Source of the DNA: JAQVEB01 sp028698105
Lineage (GTDB): Bacteria; Bacteroidota; Bacteroidia; Bacteroidales; Dysgonomonadaceae
DNA: 48,569 nucleotides
Direction: 5' to 3'
NCBI GenBank assembly: GCA_964293155.1
Contig: CAXYYA010000028.1
Span: 1 to 48,569, forward strand
Position numbers and translations under genes: made by a program. Positions within the stretch are counted from its first letter, which is position 1, and every line of letters starts with the position of its first letter. Under the pieces are notes generated by a model that saw only the letters and a list, made by a program, of their open reading frames with translations, searched no databases and was not told where the DNA came from. Below, piece by piece: positions 17,961 through 25,691 of the stretch.

Positions 17961-18239
17961 TATTATTTTAAACGCTAAGACGCCAAGCCGCTACGTTATT
18001 TTCTCATTTAAAAGAAAGCCTGTCTCTCAGATTATTAGTGAGGTGAAAAATAACTCTTTGCGCCTTCCCGTCTTTGCGCCTTTGCGTACATAAAACGCTT
18101 TTATATGCTGATGTGCGTTATTTTTTGATGAAATGTTGTTAGCGATGTAGTCCCTATAATTATCGGATCACTTCAAACAATGATAAATTGAAAAGATTAT
18201 CATGATTTTGATACAACTTCTTCAATTAACCATAAACTT
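17961..18239. other. Gene-free stretch with degenerate 'ttgcg' inverted repeats
   Basis: Contains ACGCTAAGACGCCAAG near 17973 and, inverted, CTTTGCGCCTTCCCGTC near 18056, a loose inverted repeat of a kind often seen between Bacteroidetes genes. No ORF or RNA gene recognised. Confidence 0.4.
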
Positions 18240-18240
18240 A

Positions 18241-18450
18241 GAAACTGTTTTGAATTTTTTCTGACGATGTTTTTTATTCATTTTTTGATGGATTTGGATT
18301 CCTGCCTGCGGCAGGCGGGTTCGTTACGAATCAAATAGCGGGCTATTTGGAAGAAAGGAAAATTCAAAGACGCAAAAAAGGGCAAAAAACAGTCTGAAAG
18401 AATCAGAAAAATAGTTAAAAAACAAGATTCGTAAAATTCAAAACAGTTTC
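18241..18450. mobile_element. 210-bp MITE-like element abutting the GH20-like gene
   Basis: Inverted ends GAAACTGTTTTGAATTTT (18241-18258) and AAAATTCAAAACAGTTTC (18433-18450), 18 bp perfect, flanked by a direct TTA on both sides (18238-18240 and 18451-18453). Inside are two palindromes, CCTGCCTGCGGCAGG at about 18301 and CAAATAG-CGGG-CTATTTG (18332-18349). No transposase. A 3-bp target duplication would fit mobilisation by some IS5-group transposases (inference). The right end is 6 bp from the next start codon. Confidence 0.75.
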
Positions 18451-18455
18451 TTACA

Positions 18456-19535
18456 ATGCAAATGAAAACAAAATCATTTTTTTTACTCTGTTGTCTTCTG
18501 TTTGTTTCACTGGTGATTTATGCCGAAACACCTCTCACCGTAAGGGGATTATGCTTAGGTGCACCGGCTAAGGACGATGTTCCCGCATTTGTGAAACTGA
18601 TTGACGAAAAACTAGCGCCCGACAGCGTGAACACGTTGGTGCTGCGCATTGATTACCGCTACGAATACAAATCGCATCCCGAGCTGAGAGCCGATAACCC
18701 GTTATCGGAAGCCGATGTGAAAAAAATTGTGGCCGCTTGCAAGCGGCACAATATTAGGGTGATCCCGCAGGTGAATTTATTAGGGCATCAATCGTGGGCA
18801 AGCCAGACAGGCAAGTTGTTGGAAGTTTATCCGCAATTCGATGAGACCCCGTCCATTAAACTGCCGAAAGATTATAAATGGCCGAATGCCGACGGATTGT
18901 ACTGTAAAAGTTACTGTCCGCAGCATCCAGAAGTGCACGATGTTGTATTCGAGGTAGTGGATGAAATTGTGCAGGCGTTTGAATCGGATGCGTTTCACGC
19001 GGGAATGGACGAAGTGTTCTACATTGCGCATCCCGATTGTCCCCGGTGCAAAGGTGAAGACCCTGCTGTTCTGTTCGCGGGCGAAGTAACGAAAATTCGC
19101 AACCATTTAGCCGATAACGGCAAGGAGCTATGGATTTGGGGCGACCGGCTGATTGATGGAAAAACAACCGGTATCGGTTTGTGGGAAGGCAGTTACAACA
19201 ATACACACCGGGCTATTGATCTTATTCCCAAAGACGTGGTGATCAACGACTGGCATTACGAAAAACCGCATCCAACACCCGTGCTTTTTGCTGCCAAAGG
19301 TTTCGATGTGATTATTTGTCCCTGGAGAATACCCGATGTTGCCGTAAAGGAGGCTGCGATGATGAAGATGCTGCGTGAAAACGCTTCGGACGAAATGCGG
19401 CCGCGATATGCAGGCATCATGCATACCTTCTGGAGCGATGCACGCACGTTTATAGACGGGATGAACAATACTACAGAAAAAGGCAAAAACGATCCTTCCG
19501 TTCAAACATTCAAGGAATTGGTGAAGGTTTGGTAG
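18456..19535 (+). CDS. Secreted GH20-like glycoside hydrolase
   Basis: 359 residues. Signal peptide SFFLLCCLLFVSLVIYAE (cleavage near 23). A single TIM-barrel-like domain follows, with strands LVLRIDYRY, IRVIPQVNLLGHQSW and FHAGMDEVFYI; the Asp185-Glu186 pair in AGMDEV is the GH20 catalytic signature (usually GGDEV), and WIWGDRL, INDWHY and FDVIICPWR continue the barrel. GH20 enzymes mostly release N-acetylhexosamine by substrate-assisted catalysis. At 359 residues it lacks the usual N-terminal GH20b domain. The start could be 18456 or the ATG two codons later at 18462. The insertion element ending at 18450 leaves almost no native leader. Confidence 0.82.
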   Translation: MQMKTKSFFLLCCLLFVSLVIYAETPLTVRGLCLGAPAKDDVPAFVKLIDEKLAPDSVNTLVLRIDYRYEYKSHPELRADNPLSEADVKKIVAACKRHNIRVIPQVNLLGHQSWASQTGKLLEVYPQFDETPSIKLPKDYKWPNADGLYCKSYCPQHPEVHDVVFEVVDEIVQAFESDAFHAGMDEVFYIAHPDCPRCKGEDPAVLFAGEVTKIRNHLADNGKELWIWGDRLIDGKTTGIGLWEGSYNNTHRAIDLIPKDVVINDWHYEKPHPTPVLFAAKGFDVIICPWRIPDVAVKEAAMMKMLRENASDEMRPRYAGIMHTFWSDARTFIDGMNNTTEKGKNDPSVQTFKELVKVW

Positions 19536-19554
19536 CGAATGGCCGAAAAACAAA

Positions 19555-19577
19555 TAAAAAATCCCGGGATTTTTTTA
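19555..19577. terminator. Bidirectional terminator between GH20-like gene and lipoprotein gene
   Basis: AAAAATCCCGGGATTTTT palindrome with A/T runs on both sides, between convergent genes; it abuts the stop codon at 19578. Confidence 0.8.
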
Positions 19578-20090
19578 TTACTGATTCTGTCCGTAATAAA
19601 CGTCCTTTTCTGTTTGCGGGATGAGGGTGGGAGAGTACTCAACCGGAGAAAGAACGTAACTGTCGCCGAAGATAACGCGTTCGTTCTCTCTGAACGTCAG
19701 TGTTGTGTCGTCCACCATCACAAACGCGCCGGAGCCTTCCAGCAGTTTATTGTTCTTCAACAGAAAGTATTTGTCAATGTTGGAAACAAATCCTTTGGAC
19801 ATGAACCGGTAAACGCCTTTCAGCGTATCGCCCGAAATAGTGCCTTTGTATTCGCCCTGCGAGTTTTCGGCGTTGCGTAGCTTATAGAACAAAAAGCCCT
19901 TAAAATTATCGCCGGTGCGTTCCAGTTCCAGTTTAACGGTGTCTCGTTTTATTGAACCTACGTAAGACAGATACTCCGTTTTCGGAGTTGTAAGCGCCGT
20001 GGAATCAACCGTTTGGGATGTTTCGCCTCCTTTTTTAGAGGTACACGAAACTGCCATCACAAGCGCAAGTGCGAAAAATAATTGTTTCAT
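19578..20090 (-). CDS. Lipoprotein of unknown function, paralogue of the upstream gene
   Basis: 170 residues. Lipoprotein signal FFALALVMAVSC with the lipidated Cys near residue 16, then a short Ser/Thr-rich linker. The body has the pattern VKLELERTGDNFKGFLFYK ... GEYKGTISGDTLKGVY.FMSKG.VSNIDKYFL, strongly like the neighbouring gene product. I do not recognise the family; the strand-rich, DG/GDT-containing sequence suggests a beta-sandwich or lipocalin-like fold in the periplasm. It lies 44 bp after its paralogue and shares a terminator with the convergent glycosidase gene. Confidence 0.7.
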   Translation of the reverse strand: MKQLFFALALVMAVSCTSKKGGETSQTVDSTALTTPKTEYLSYVGSIKRDTVKLELERTGDNFKGFLFYKLRNAENSQGEYKGTISGDTLKGVYRFMSKGFVSNIDKYFLLKNNKLLEGSGAFVMVDDTTLTFRENERVIFGDSYVLSPVEYSPTLIPQTEKDVYYGQNQ

Positions 20091-20134
20091 AAGATAAGGA
20101 AATGAAGTGGGTATAAAAAATGAGCTAAAGTTGG

Positions 20135-20659
20135 TTATTTGTTTGTTTTCAGCTTATAGTAGAACTCCCTGTTTTGGCGGGAAATAAATTCATCCGCGCA
20201 AGTTGCCGGTTGGAGGATATAACTTTCGCCGAACTTCACCCGAGCCGTATCGGTAAAAACCAGCGAAATGGAATCTTTTTCGGTGAGCGGGCCGATTCCT
20301 TCCAACAAGTTTCCGTCTTTCATCAGAAAGTATTTATCCACGTTGGATATCATTCCTTCCGACATAAAATTGAATACACCTTTCAGCGTATCGCCCGAAA
20401 CCTTGCCGTTGTATTCTCCGATGGAACTATCGCTCTCATAACGGTCGTAAAACAGAAATCCGTTGAAATCACTATCGGTGCGTTTCAGTTCCAGTCTCAC
20501 GGAATCCCGGTTTGCCGTTCCTAAAAAACAAAGTTTTTCCGTTGCCGGAACAAGTGTTGCCACCGAGTCGGTTTGAGCTGCGCTATTCCCGCTTTTGTTG
20601 TTGGTGCATGCCATCGCAAGCAATGCGATGCTTACCAGCGGCACAAAAAAATATTTCAT
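20135..20659 (-). CDS. Lipoprotein of unknown function, first of a tandem pair
   Basis: 174 residues. Lipoprotein signal VSIALLAMAC (Cys near 18). Shares with the next gene the segments LELKRTDSDFNGFLFYD, GEYNGKVSGDTLKGVF, NVDKYFLMKDGNLLEG and FGESYIL, so the two arose by tandem duplication. Family unknown. The pair reads as one operon. The gap to folD (20660-20729) holds nothing clear. Confidence 0.7.
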   Translation of the reverse strand: MKYFFVPLVSIALLAMACTNNKSGNSAAQTDSVATLVPATEKLCFLGTANRDSVRLELKRTDSDFNGFLFYDRYESDSSIGEYNGKVSGDTLKGVFNFMSEGMISNVDKYFLMKDGNLLEGIGPLTEKDSISLVFTDTARVKFGESYILQPATCADEFISRQNREFYYKLKTNK

Positions 20660-20729
20660 CAGTTAAGGGTATAAAATTAATTTTCCGATGTATTAACAAA
20701 TAACTGTTACCGAATGTTCTTTCGCCCCG

Positions 20730-21611
20730 TTATTTGTATATCAGTTTCTTCCCGGCCAATAAGGTGTTTTTCATCAATGAAACAATGGTCATTGGGCCAA
20801 CGCCTCCGGGAACGGGAGTGATGTACGAACATTTGGGCGCAACCTCGTCGAATGCCACATCGCCTTTCAATTTGAACCCCGATTTGGTTTTGTCGCTCGG
20901 CACACGTGTTGTGCCCACGTCAATAACCACAGCGCCTTCTTTTACCATATCGCCTTTCAAAAATTCGGGAACGCCCAGCGCAGCGATGATAATATCGGCT
21001 TGCAGACACATATCTTTGATGTTTTTTGTGCGGCTGTGGCAAACGGTTACGGTGCAATCGCCGGGATAGGCTTTTTGTAACATGAGCTGCGCCACAGGTT
21101 TACCTACGATATTGCTCCGCCCCAGCACAACACAATGCTTGCCACGGGTTTCAATTTCGTATCGTTTCAACAATTCCACGATTCCCGACGGCGTAGCCGA
21201 CAAAAAACACGGCATGCCGAGCGACATGCGGCCTACGTTCACGGGATGAAAGCCGTCAACATCTTTGCGGTAATTGATGGCTTCGGTGATTTTGTCTTCC
21301 GAAATGTGTTTGGGCAACGGCAGTTGCACGATGAAACCGTCAATATCGGCATCGTTGTTCAACCGATCTACGCAAGCGAGCAGTTCCTCTTCCGTAACAT
21401 CGTCTTCATAACGGATGAGCGTGGATTTAAAACCCACTTCTTCGCACGCTTTTACCTTGTTGGCCACGTAGGTTTCGCTGCCTCCGTCGTGTCCCACGAG
21501 AACGGCGGCCAAATGTGGCGTTTTTCCACCGTTGGCTCTAAGTTGCGTAACTTCTTCCGCGATTTCTTTTTTTATTTGGGCGGCTACGGCCTTTCCGTCG
21601 ATTAACTGCAT
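20730..21611 (-). CDS. folD: Bifunctional methylenetetrahydrofolate dehydrogenase/cyclohydrolase
   Basis: 293 residues from the ATG at 21611. This start gives the conserved MQLIDGKAVAAQIK opening; a longer frame from 21641 adds ten residues overlapping a hairpin and is unlikely. Motifs: ETYVANKVKACEEVG (the YxxxK catalytic Tyr/Lys), DGFIVQLPLPKHI, GRSNIVGKPVAQLML (nucleotide binding) and the C-terminal TPVPGGVGPMT. FolD interconverts 5,10-methylene- and 10-formyl-tetrahydrofolate for one-carbon metabolism. It lies 50 bp after ffh on the same strand and may be read through from it. Confidence 0.97.
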   Translation of the reverse strand: MQLIDGKAVAAQIKKEIAEEVTQLRANGGKTPHLAAVLVGHDGGSETYVANKVKACEEVGFKSTLIRYEDDVTEEELLACVDRLNNDADIDGFIVQLPLPKHISEDKITEAINYRKDVDGFHPVNVGRMSLGMPCFLSATPSGIVELLKRYEIETRGKHCVVLGRSNIVGKPVAQLMLQKAYPGDCTVTVCHSRTKNIKDMCLQADIIIAALGVPEFLKGDMVKEGAVVIDVGTTRVPSDKTKSGFKLKGDVAFDEVAPKCSYITPVPGGVGPMTIVSLMKNTLLAGKKLIYK

Positions 21612-21628
21612 AATTATATTTTTTATTT

Positions 21629-21649
21629 GAGACGCAAGCATTGCGTCTC
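21629..21649. repeat. Palindromic hairpin between ffh and folD
   Basis: GAGACGCAA-GCA-TTGCGTCTC, a 9-bp perfect stem with a 3-nt loop. No T run follows on the minus strand, so it is unlikely to terminate ffh fully. Confidence 0.6.
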
Positions 21650-21661
21650 TACAACCCGCAA

Positions 21662-22987
21662 CTATCTTCTTCTCATATTTTTCATCATCGCTTTTCCGCC
21701 GCCGGTAGTCATCATACGCATCATTTTGCGGGTCTCGTCGAACTGTTTGAGCAGTTTGTTCACTTCCTGAACACTGGTTCCGCTTCCCAAAGCGATGCGT
21801 GCGCGGCGGCTGCCGTTCAGTATCTCGGGATTGGTGCGTTCTTTCGGCGTCATTGAGCGGATGATGGCTTCGATGCCTCTGAAAGCATCGTCGTCAATAT
21901 CCATATCTTTGATCTGTTTTCCAACACCGGGTATCATGGATGCCAAATCCTTGAGGTTACCCATTTTTTTGATTTGCTGGATTTGGGAAATGAAATCGTT
22001 GAAATCGAATTGATTTTTGGCGATCTTTTTCTGTAGGCGACGGGCTTCCTCTTCGTCGTATTGTTCCTGCGCTTTCTCAACCAGCGAAACAATGTCGCCC
22101 ATGCCGAGAATACGGTCGGCCATACGTTCGGGATGGAAAACATCAATCGCATCCAGCTTTTCGCCCGTTCCCACAAACTTAATAGGTTTGTTCACAACCG
22201 AGCGAATGGAAAGCGCGGCTCCGCCGCGGGTATCGCCGTCCAGCTTGGTAAGCACAACGCCGTTGAAATCGAGCCTGTCGTTAAATTCTTTTGCGGTGTT
22301 CACCGCATCCTGTCCGGTCATGGCATCCACAACGAAAAGGATTTCCTGCGGATTTACGGCATTCTTGATGGCGGTGATCTCGTTCATCATCTGCTCGTCA
22401 ATGGCCAGACGTCCTGCCGTGTCAATGATCACGAGGTCTTTACCGTGCTGACGGGCGTATTGAATGGCGTTTTGCGCGATCTTGACCGGATTTTTGTTCT
22501 CTTCTTCCGAATACACCGGCACGCCGATTTGCTCGCCCAGCACTTTCAACTGCTCAATGGCCGCAGGACGATATACGTCGCCGGCAACCAACAACGGATT
22601 TTTGCCGCGCTTGGATTTGAGCATGTTCGCCAGCTTTCCCGAAAACGTAGTTTTACCCGAACCTTGTAACCCCGACATCAGAATAATCGCCGGATTGCCC
22701 TTGATGTTAATATCGGTGGCGGTACCGCCCATGAGGGTTGCCAACTCGTCGTGGACGATCTTAACCATCAACTGGTCGGGTTTCACGGCGGTAAGCACGT
22801 CTTGCCCCATCGCTTTCTCCTTGACGGTTTCGGTGAAATCTTTGGCAGTTTTATAGTTCACGTCGGCATCGAGCAACGCGCGGCGCACTTCTTTTAGCGT
22901 AGAAGCAACGTTAATTTCGGTGATTCTTCCTTCACCTTTCAGTATCTTGAACGACCTTTCGAGCCTGTCACTTAAATTTTCAAACAT
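21662..22987 (-). CDS. ffh: Signal recognition particle protein Ffh
   Basis: 441 residues, full length for bacterial Ffh. N domain (1-90), G domain with GLQGSGKTT (about 105-113), DTAGR (about 188-192), TKLDGDTRGG (about 246-255), and the Met-rich M domain at the C-terminus (GRMRLALGSGTS-like: SRRARIALGSGTSVQEVNKLLKQF, then MMRMMT and MMKNMRRR). It binds signal sequences and 4.5S RNA and delivers ribosomes to FtsY. Its promoter is a perfect Bacteroidetes match just upstream. Confidence 0.98.
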   Translation of the reverse strand: MFENLSDRLERSFKILKGEGRITEINVASTLKEVRRALLDADVNYKTAKDFTETVKEKAMGQDVLTAVKPDQLMVKIVHDELATLMGGTATDINIKGNPAIILMSGLQGSGKTTFSGKLANMLKSKRGKNPLLVAGDVYRPAAIEQLKVLGEQIGVPVYSEEENKNPVKIAQNAIQYARQHGKDLVIIDTAGRLAIDEQMMNEITAIKNAVNPQEILFVVDAMTGQDAVNTAKEFNDRLDFNGVVLTKLDGDTRGGAALSIRSVVNKPIKFVGTGEKLDAIDVFHPERMADRILGMGDIVSLVEKAQEQYDEEEARRLQKKIAKNQFDFNDFISQIQQIKKMGNLKDLASMIPGVGKQIKDMDIDDDAFRGIEAIIRSMTPKERTNPEILNGSRRARIALGSGTSVQEVNKLLKQFDETRKMMRMMTTGGGKAMMKNMRRR

Positions 22988-23017
22988 CGTAATTTATCCT
23001 ATATTTTTATTGGGCTA

Positions 23018-23048
23018 CAAAGATAGTGAAAATGCTTTATTTGGCAAA
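23018..23048 (-). promoter_or_regulatory. Promoter of ffh
   Basis: On the minus strand TTTG (23045-23048), 19-bp spacer, TATCTTTG (23018-23025): an exact match to the Bacteroidetes primary promoter, with the -7 box 30 bp before the ATG. Confidence 0.85.
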
Positions 23049-23055
23049 GACGTAA

Positions 23056-23330
23056 AGTTTATCCGCAATGTTTCGAGGCTGAGAATTTTCAGTAGTCATG
23101 GCTAAAGCCGGTGTTCACGTTTGCTGGGTTCTCCGCTTTAAACAGGCTGTGTAAGAAACATCGCAACAGTATCATTTTGTCATTCCGACGATAGGAGGAA
23201 TCTTTATTTGTCATAAATTATAAACTCTTCACTCCGCAAAGCTGCGTTCAGAGTGACAAAAAGACACCTAATTTTCATTTTTACACAGCCTCTAAAAGCA
23301 GGGTTATTAAGACGTATTGCGGATAATCAA
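23056..23330. repeat. Decayed copy D of the hairpin element, with a nested insert
   Basis: The left edge AGTTTATCCGCAATGTTTC and right edge TATTGCGGATAATCA resemble the element's terminal repeats, and GGCTAAAGCC is kept inside, but the outer hairpins are mostly lost. A second element (23143-23292) interrupts it. Confidence 0.5.
23143..23292. mobile_element. 150-bp MITE-like element, copy 2
   Basis: Nearly identical to 9536-9684: CAGGCTGTGTAAGAAAC at the left and ATTTTTACACAGCCTC at the right, flanked by a direct TAAA (23139-23142 and 23293-23296). Removing it restores GCTTTAAAAGC, a small palindrome, so again it landed at the centre of a hairpin. Confidence 0.85.
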
Positions 23331-23455
23331 AAAAATGACTATTTTTGTGAACGGGAAAAACATTTGTAAATGCCCATTAATTTGGTTGATTATTAAATCG
23401 CATAAATGAAGATGTTGGCAACGATTTGTAAATGTAAACTACAAAAATTTGGTAA

Positions 23456-23659
23456 ATGGACAAGATTTGGTTAATAACAATAGCAACTGCAATTTTTTTG
23501 ATCATAAATTTTCTTTTTTATAAAACGCTCAACGTGTATTACAAAGAGGAATTTGGCAAAAAGACGTGAAAATTAGGAGGAGGGAGAATATACTTTTGGC
23601 AGGCATCAATAATTGTCAGCACAATAGGTGCGTTGATAGCAATTTATTTTTTAAAATAG
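23456..23659 (+). pseudogene. Small two-helix membrane protein gene interrupted by an in-frame TGA
   Basis: ATG at 23456 opens 37 codons encoding MDKIWLITIATAIFLII-type hydrophobic helix followed by YYKEEFGKKT, then TGA at 23567-23569. The same frame continues for 29 codons (IYFWQASIIVSTIGALIAIYFLK region), another helix, to TAG at 23657. The two halves together look like a coherent two-transmembrane protein of about 70 residues. The simplest reading is a Trp (TGG) to TGA nonsense mutation. The first half alone could still be a 37-residue single-helix protein. I do not recognise a named family. Confidence 0.5.
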
Positions 23660-23850
23660 TAAACGTTCATCACACCCTTCCCGCTTACGCGGATTTCTCG
23701 TCATAACGAGCGCACAGGTTCGAGCGGTAATCGGTGTGTGCCGCAGGCAAGAGTTTACTTCGTAACACACGCTTTGCAAAAGCGCGCGAGCACAAGCGGG
23801 ACACGAAGTTTGTAACTTCGTGAACGAAGGCACAGCCATCGTCTCCCAAT
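23660..23850. other. Gene-free GC-richer stretch with a palindrome
   Basis: Between the small ORF and a terminator. Contains CACGAAGTT-TGT-AACTTCGTG near 23803-23823 and GC-rich words (CGCGTAAGCGGGAA inverted, GTGCCGCAGGCA). It looks like repeat or insertion-element debris; no gene or RNA could be assigned. Confidence 0.35.
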
Positions 23851-23892
23851 AAAAAAATCCGCCAAACGCTTCATCGCTTGGCGGATTTTTTA
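23851..23892. terminator. Strong bidirectional terminator after the 23.9-24.7 kb gene
   Basis: AAAATCCGCCAA arm pairs with TTGGCGGATTTT across a short loop (additional CG pairing inside), with A and T runs on the two sides. It lies about 20 bp beyond the stop codon at 23913. Confidence 0.85.
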
Positions 23893-23912
23893 TACAGTTG
23901 ATCTTTAAATTT

Positions 23913-24743
23913 CTACAAAGGTATTAAGTAAAATGCCGACACGGAAAACCCTGAACTTACTTTATAATCGGCAGCGCTATCTTTCGTAAACGGGAAATTG
24001 AGCGAATATCCAAATTGCAGCTCAAAATTGCCCAAATTTACACTCAAGGGGAGAAACAGCTGGACGTTTAACAAGCCGAATACTTCCTCGGGAGTGGTTG
24101 CAAGGTTTATGGTTTCTTTGGCAAAATAGCCCGAAATTTCAGGGCCGAAATAAAAACGGTTGTTTTTCCCAAAATCTAAAAAATAAAAACCGGCAAAAAC
24201 GCTCGGACTGAGCGTATAGAATGTCTGACTCCCGAAAAGCAAATTGTTGGAGATACGTGCTCCATACCAGTCTTTTCGGTACGAAAGCGTTAAGTTGGCA
24301 TTGTTTTCATAGGGATAAATGGCTGTGGTGTCGGAATTGTAAATGAGACGGCTGTATGAACCGCTGGCTCTGAAGTGCTTGCTTTTATCCAGGTAAAGGC
24401 CGTATCCAAGCGTCAGCATTGTTGTGGTGTAGCCGGGCGAAAGCTGGTCGTACCATATTCCGGATGCTCCTGCAAAGAGTCCGTATTTGCTGAAATAATA
24501 AACGTGACCACTTACATTCGCTAAGTCGGTACCGATTTCTCTGCCTGCAAAGAACGTTTTATTATTGTAATTAAGGCCTGCGTACAAAAAGTCTTTCTTT
24601 TCACTAATTATTTCAGACAATAAAGTTTCATCACTAAATATCAAATCATTTAGTAATGAGTCAATTCTATCGGTTTGAGCGGCGGCTGAAATACCGTATA
24701 GAAGGAACAATATAAAGAATGCTTTTTTCATATGTTTATTCAT
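23913..24743 (-). CDS. Small outer-membrane beta-barrel protein
   Basis: 276 residues. Signal peptide KKAFFILFLLYGISAAAQ; an alternative start four codons in (24731) would also keep it. The mature part has an N-terminal acidic helix (RIDSLLNDLIFSDETLLSEI) and then roughly ten amphipathic strands ending in aromatic residues (HVYYFSKYGLFAGASGIWY, FRASGSYSRLIYN, ANLTLSYRKDWYGA, ...FSVSAFYLIPL). The length fits an 8-12-strand barrel. No named family recognised. It is downstream of the sigma/FecR/KDQ genes on the same strand, but a terminator separates it, so it has its own promoter or is fed by readthrough. Confidence 0.7.
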   Translation of the reverse strand: MNKHMKKAFFILFLLYGISAAAQTDRIDSLLNDLIFSDETLLSEIISEKKDFLYAGLNYNNKTFFAGREIGTDLANVSGHVYYFSKYGLFAGASGIWYDQLSPGYTTTMLTLGYGLYLDKSKHFRASGSYSRLIYNSDTTAIYPYENNANLTLSYRKDWYGARISNNLLFGSQTFYTLSPSVFAGFYFLDFGKNNRFYFGPEISGYFAKETINLATTPEEVFGLLNVQLFLPLSVNLGNFELQFGYSLNFPFTKDSAADYKVSSGFSVSAFYLIPL

Positions 24744-24855
24744 TGATTTTTACATTATGGTCACATAGCTCATTCGAACGTACGAGAGAACACGCGTTTT
24801 AATTAATCCCCTGTTTCAAAATTATTCCGGTATGGCAGTTATTCCAATACCTTTA

Positions 24856-24893
24856 ATAAAAACTTTTGAAAGAGCGTGAGCTCTTTCAAAAGT
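24856..24893 (-). terminator. Terminator of the KDQ-repeat gene
   Basis: ACTTTTGAAAGAGC-GTGA-GCTCTTTCAAAAGT, a perfect 14-bp stem, followed on the minus strand by TTTTTATT; 24 bp past the stop codon. Confidence 0.85.
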
Positions 24894-24916
24894 AATTTAA
24901 TTTTCATAATTAAGGT

Positions 24917-25558
24917 TTATTTGCCGCCACCTTTCATGCCGCCACCTTTTCCACCACCTTCGCCAAGCTGCTGCATTTGTTGCTGCATTTGCTGTTGCTG
25001 GCTGCCGGTAGATATATTCTGGTGTTCTCTGATTTGGTTGCGTTGTTGTTCCTTAACCTGTTCTTTGGTTTGCGTTGCAACTCCTTTGTTCAACCGGTTT
25101 TGATCTCTATACTGCAATTTCAGCATATTGCGTTGTTCTTCCGACAGAGAATTCATAAAGGCTTCTCTTTTTTCAGCTCTGGTCATCGTTTGGTTTTGAA
25201 GCAATTCAATTTGTTCGGGGGTAAGAGAGTTCTTGAATTGTTCGCGATTTCTCTGATTTACCATGCTCTGAATATCAGCATTTACCTGATTCCCTGTTGC
25301 TGAATGTAACCGATCCCGATCCCTCTGTTGCAATTGGTCAGCATCTTCAAGCGGATCGTGAATGCGGTCTCTTGTCTGGTCTTTCAACTGATCTTTCAGT
25401 TGATCTTTAGTTTGATCTTTGGTCTGATCTTTCAATTGATCCTTTTTTTCAATTTTGGTTTGGTCTTTTGCTCTTATAGGTGTGGTTTGAGCAAATGTAT
25501 TTGCGGCTAAAAAAAGAAAAGCTACAAATAAAACTCCGAAGATTGATTTTGTTTTCAT
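24917..25558 (-). CDS. Secreted KDQ-repeat protein with an LTxxQ (Spy/CpxP-like) module
   Basis: 213 residues. Signal peptide (1-23, ending NTFAQ). Residues about 30-65 are a tandem KDQ(L/T) tetrapeptide repeat encoded by degenerate 12-bp repeats. Residues about 107-152 hold NSLTPEQIELLQNQTMTR ... SLSEEQRNML, two LTxxQ-type motifs as in Spy/CpxP periplasmic chaperone-like proteins. The tail is Gln-rich, then Gly/Lys-rich (GGGKGGGMKGGGK). The same module and a similar Gly-rich tail are found at the C-terminus of the upstream FecR-like protein. The gene has its own copy of the predicted ECF promoter. It is probably the principal output or a feedback component of that sigma factor. Low-complexity and likely extended or helical. 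Confidence 0.75.
   Translation of the reverse strand: MKTKSIFGVLFVAFLFLAANTFAQTTPIRAKDQTKIEKKDQLKDQTKDQTKDQLKDQLKDQTRDRIHDPLEDADQLQQRDRDRLHSATGNQVNADIQSMVNQRNREQFKNSLTPEQIELLQNQTMTRAEKREAFMNSLSEEQRNMLKLQYRDQNRLNKGVATQTKEQVKEQQRNQIREHQNISTGSQQQQMQQQMQQLGEGGGKGGGMKGGGK
25366..25455 (-). repeat. 12-bp tandem repeat inside the KDQ gene
   Basis: Degenerate units around CTTTCAATTGAT repeat in register about seven times, each encoding KDQL or KDQT. This is an in-frame minisatellite prone to copy-number change. Confidence 0.75.
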
Positions 25559-25605
25559 AATTCTTGTTTTTAATAATTAATTCGTTTCCGTTTTGTATAA
25601 GATAA

Positions 25606-25630
25606 CCGAACAAGTCTTGTAATACCCTAC
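25606..25630 (-). promoter_or_regulatory. Predicted ECF-sigma promoter of the KDQ gene
   Basis: Minus strand: GTAGGGTATT (25621-25630), 10 bp, TTCGG (25606-25610). The identical two-part motif with the same spacing precedes the sigma gene itself. It is 48 bp before the KDQ start codon. Confidence 0.65.
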
Positions 25631-25691
25631 TTTTTTATTGAGATTTTTTCAATTAAATACTTTTTTTACTTTGAAAGGCGGTTCCAGCGGT

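Noticed and set aside
23567..23569. Selenocysteine at the TGA of the small membrane protein
   Set aside because: No SECIS-like hairpin directly after the TGA and a basic, not redox, context; nonsense mutation is simpler.
23695..23745. Possible tRNA (GGTTCGAGC resembles a T-loop)
   Set aside because: No matching acceptor stem or anticodon arm could be drawn around it.
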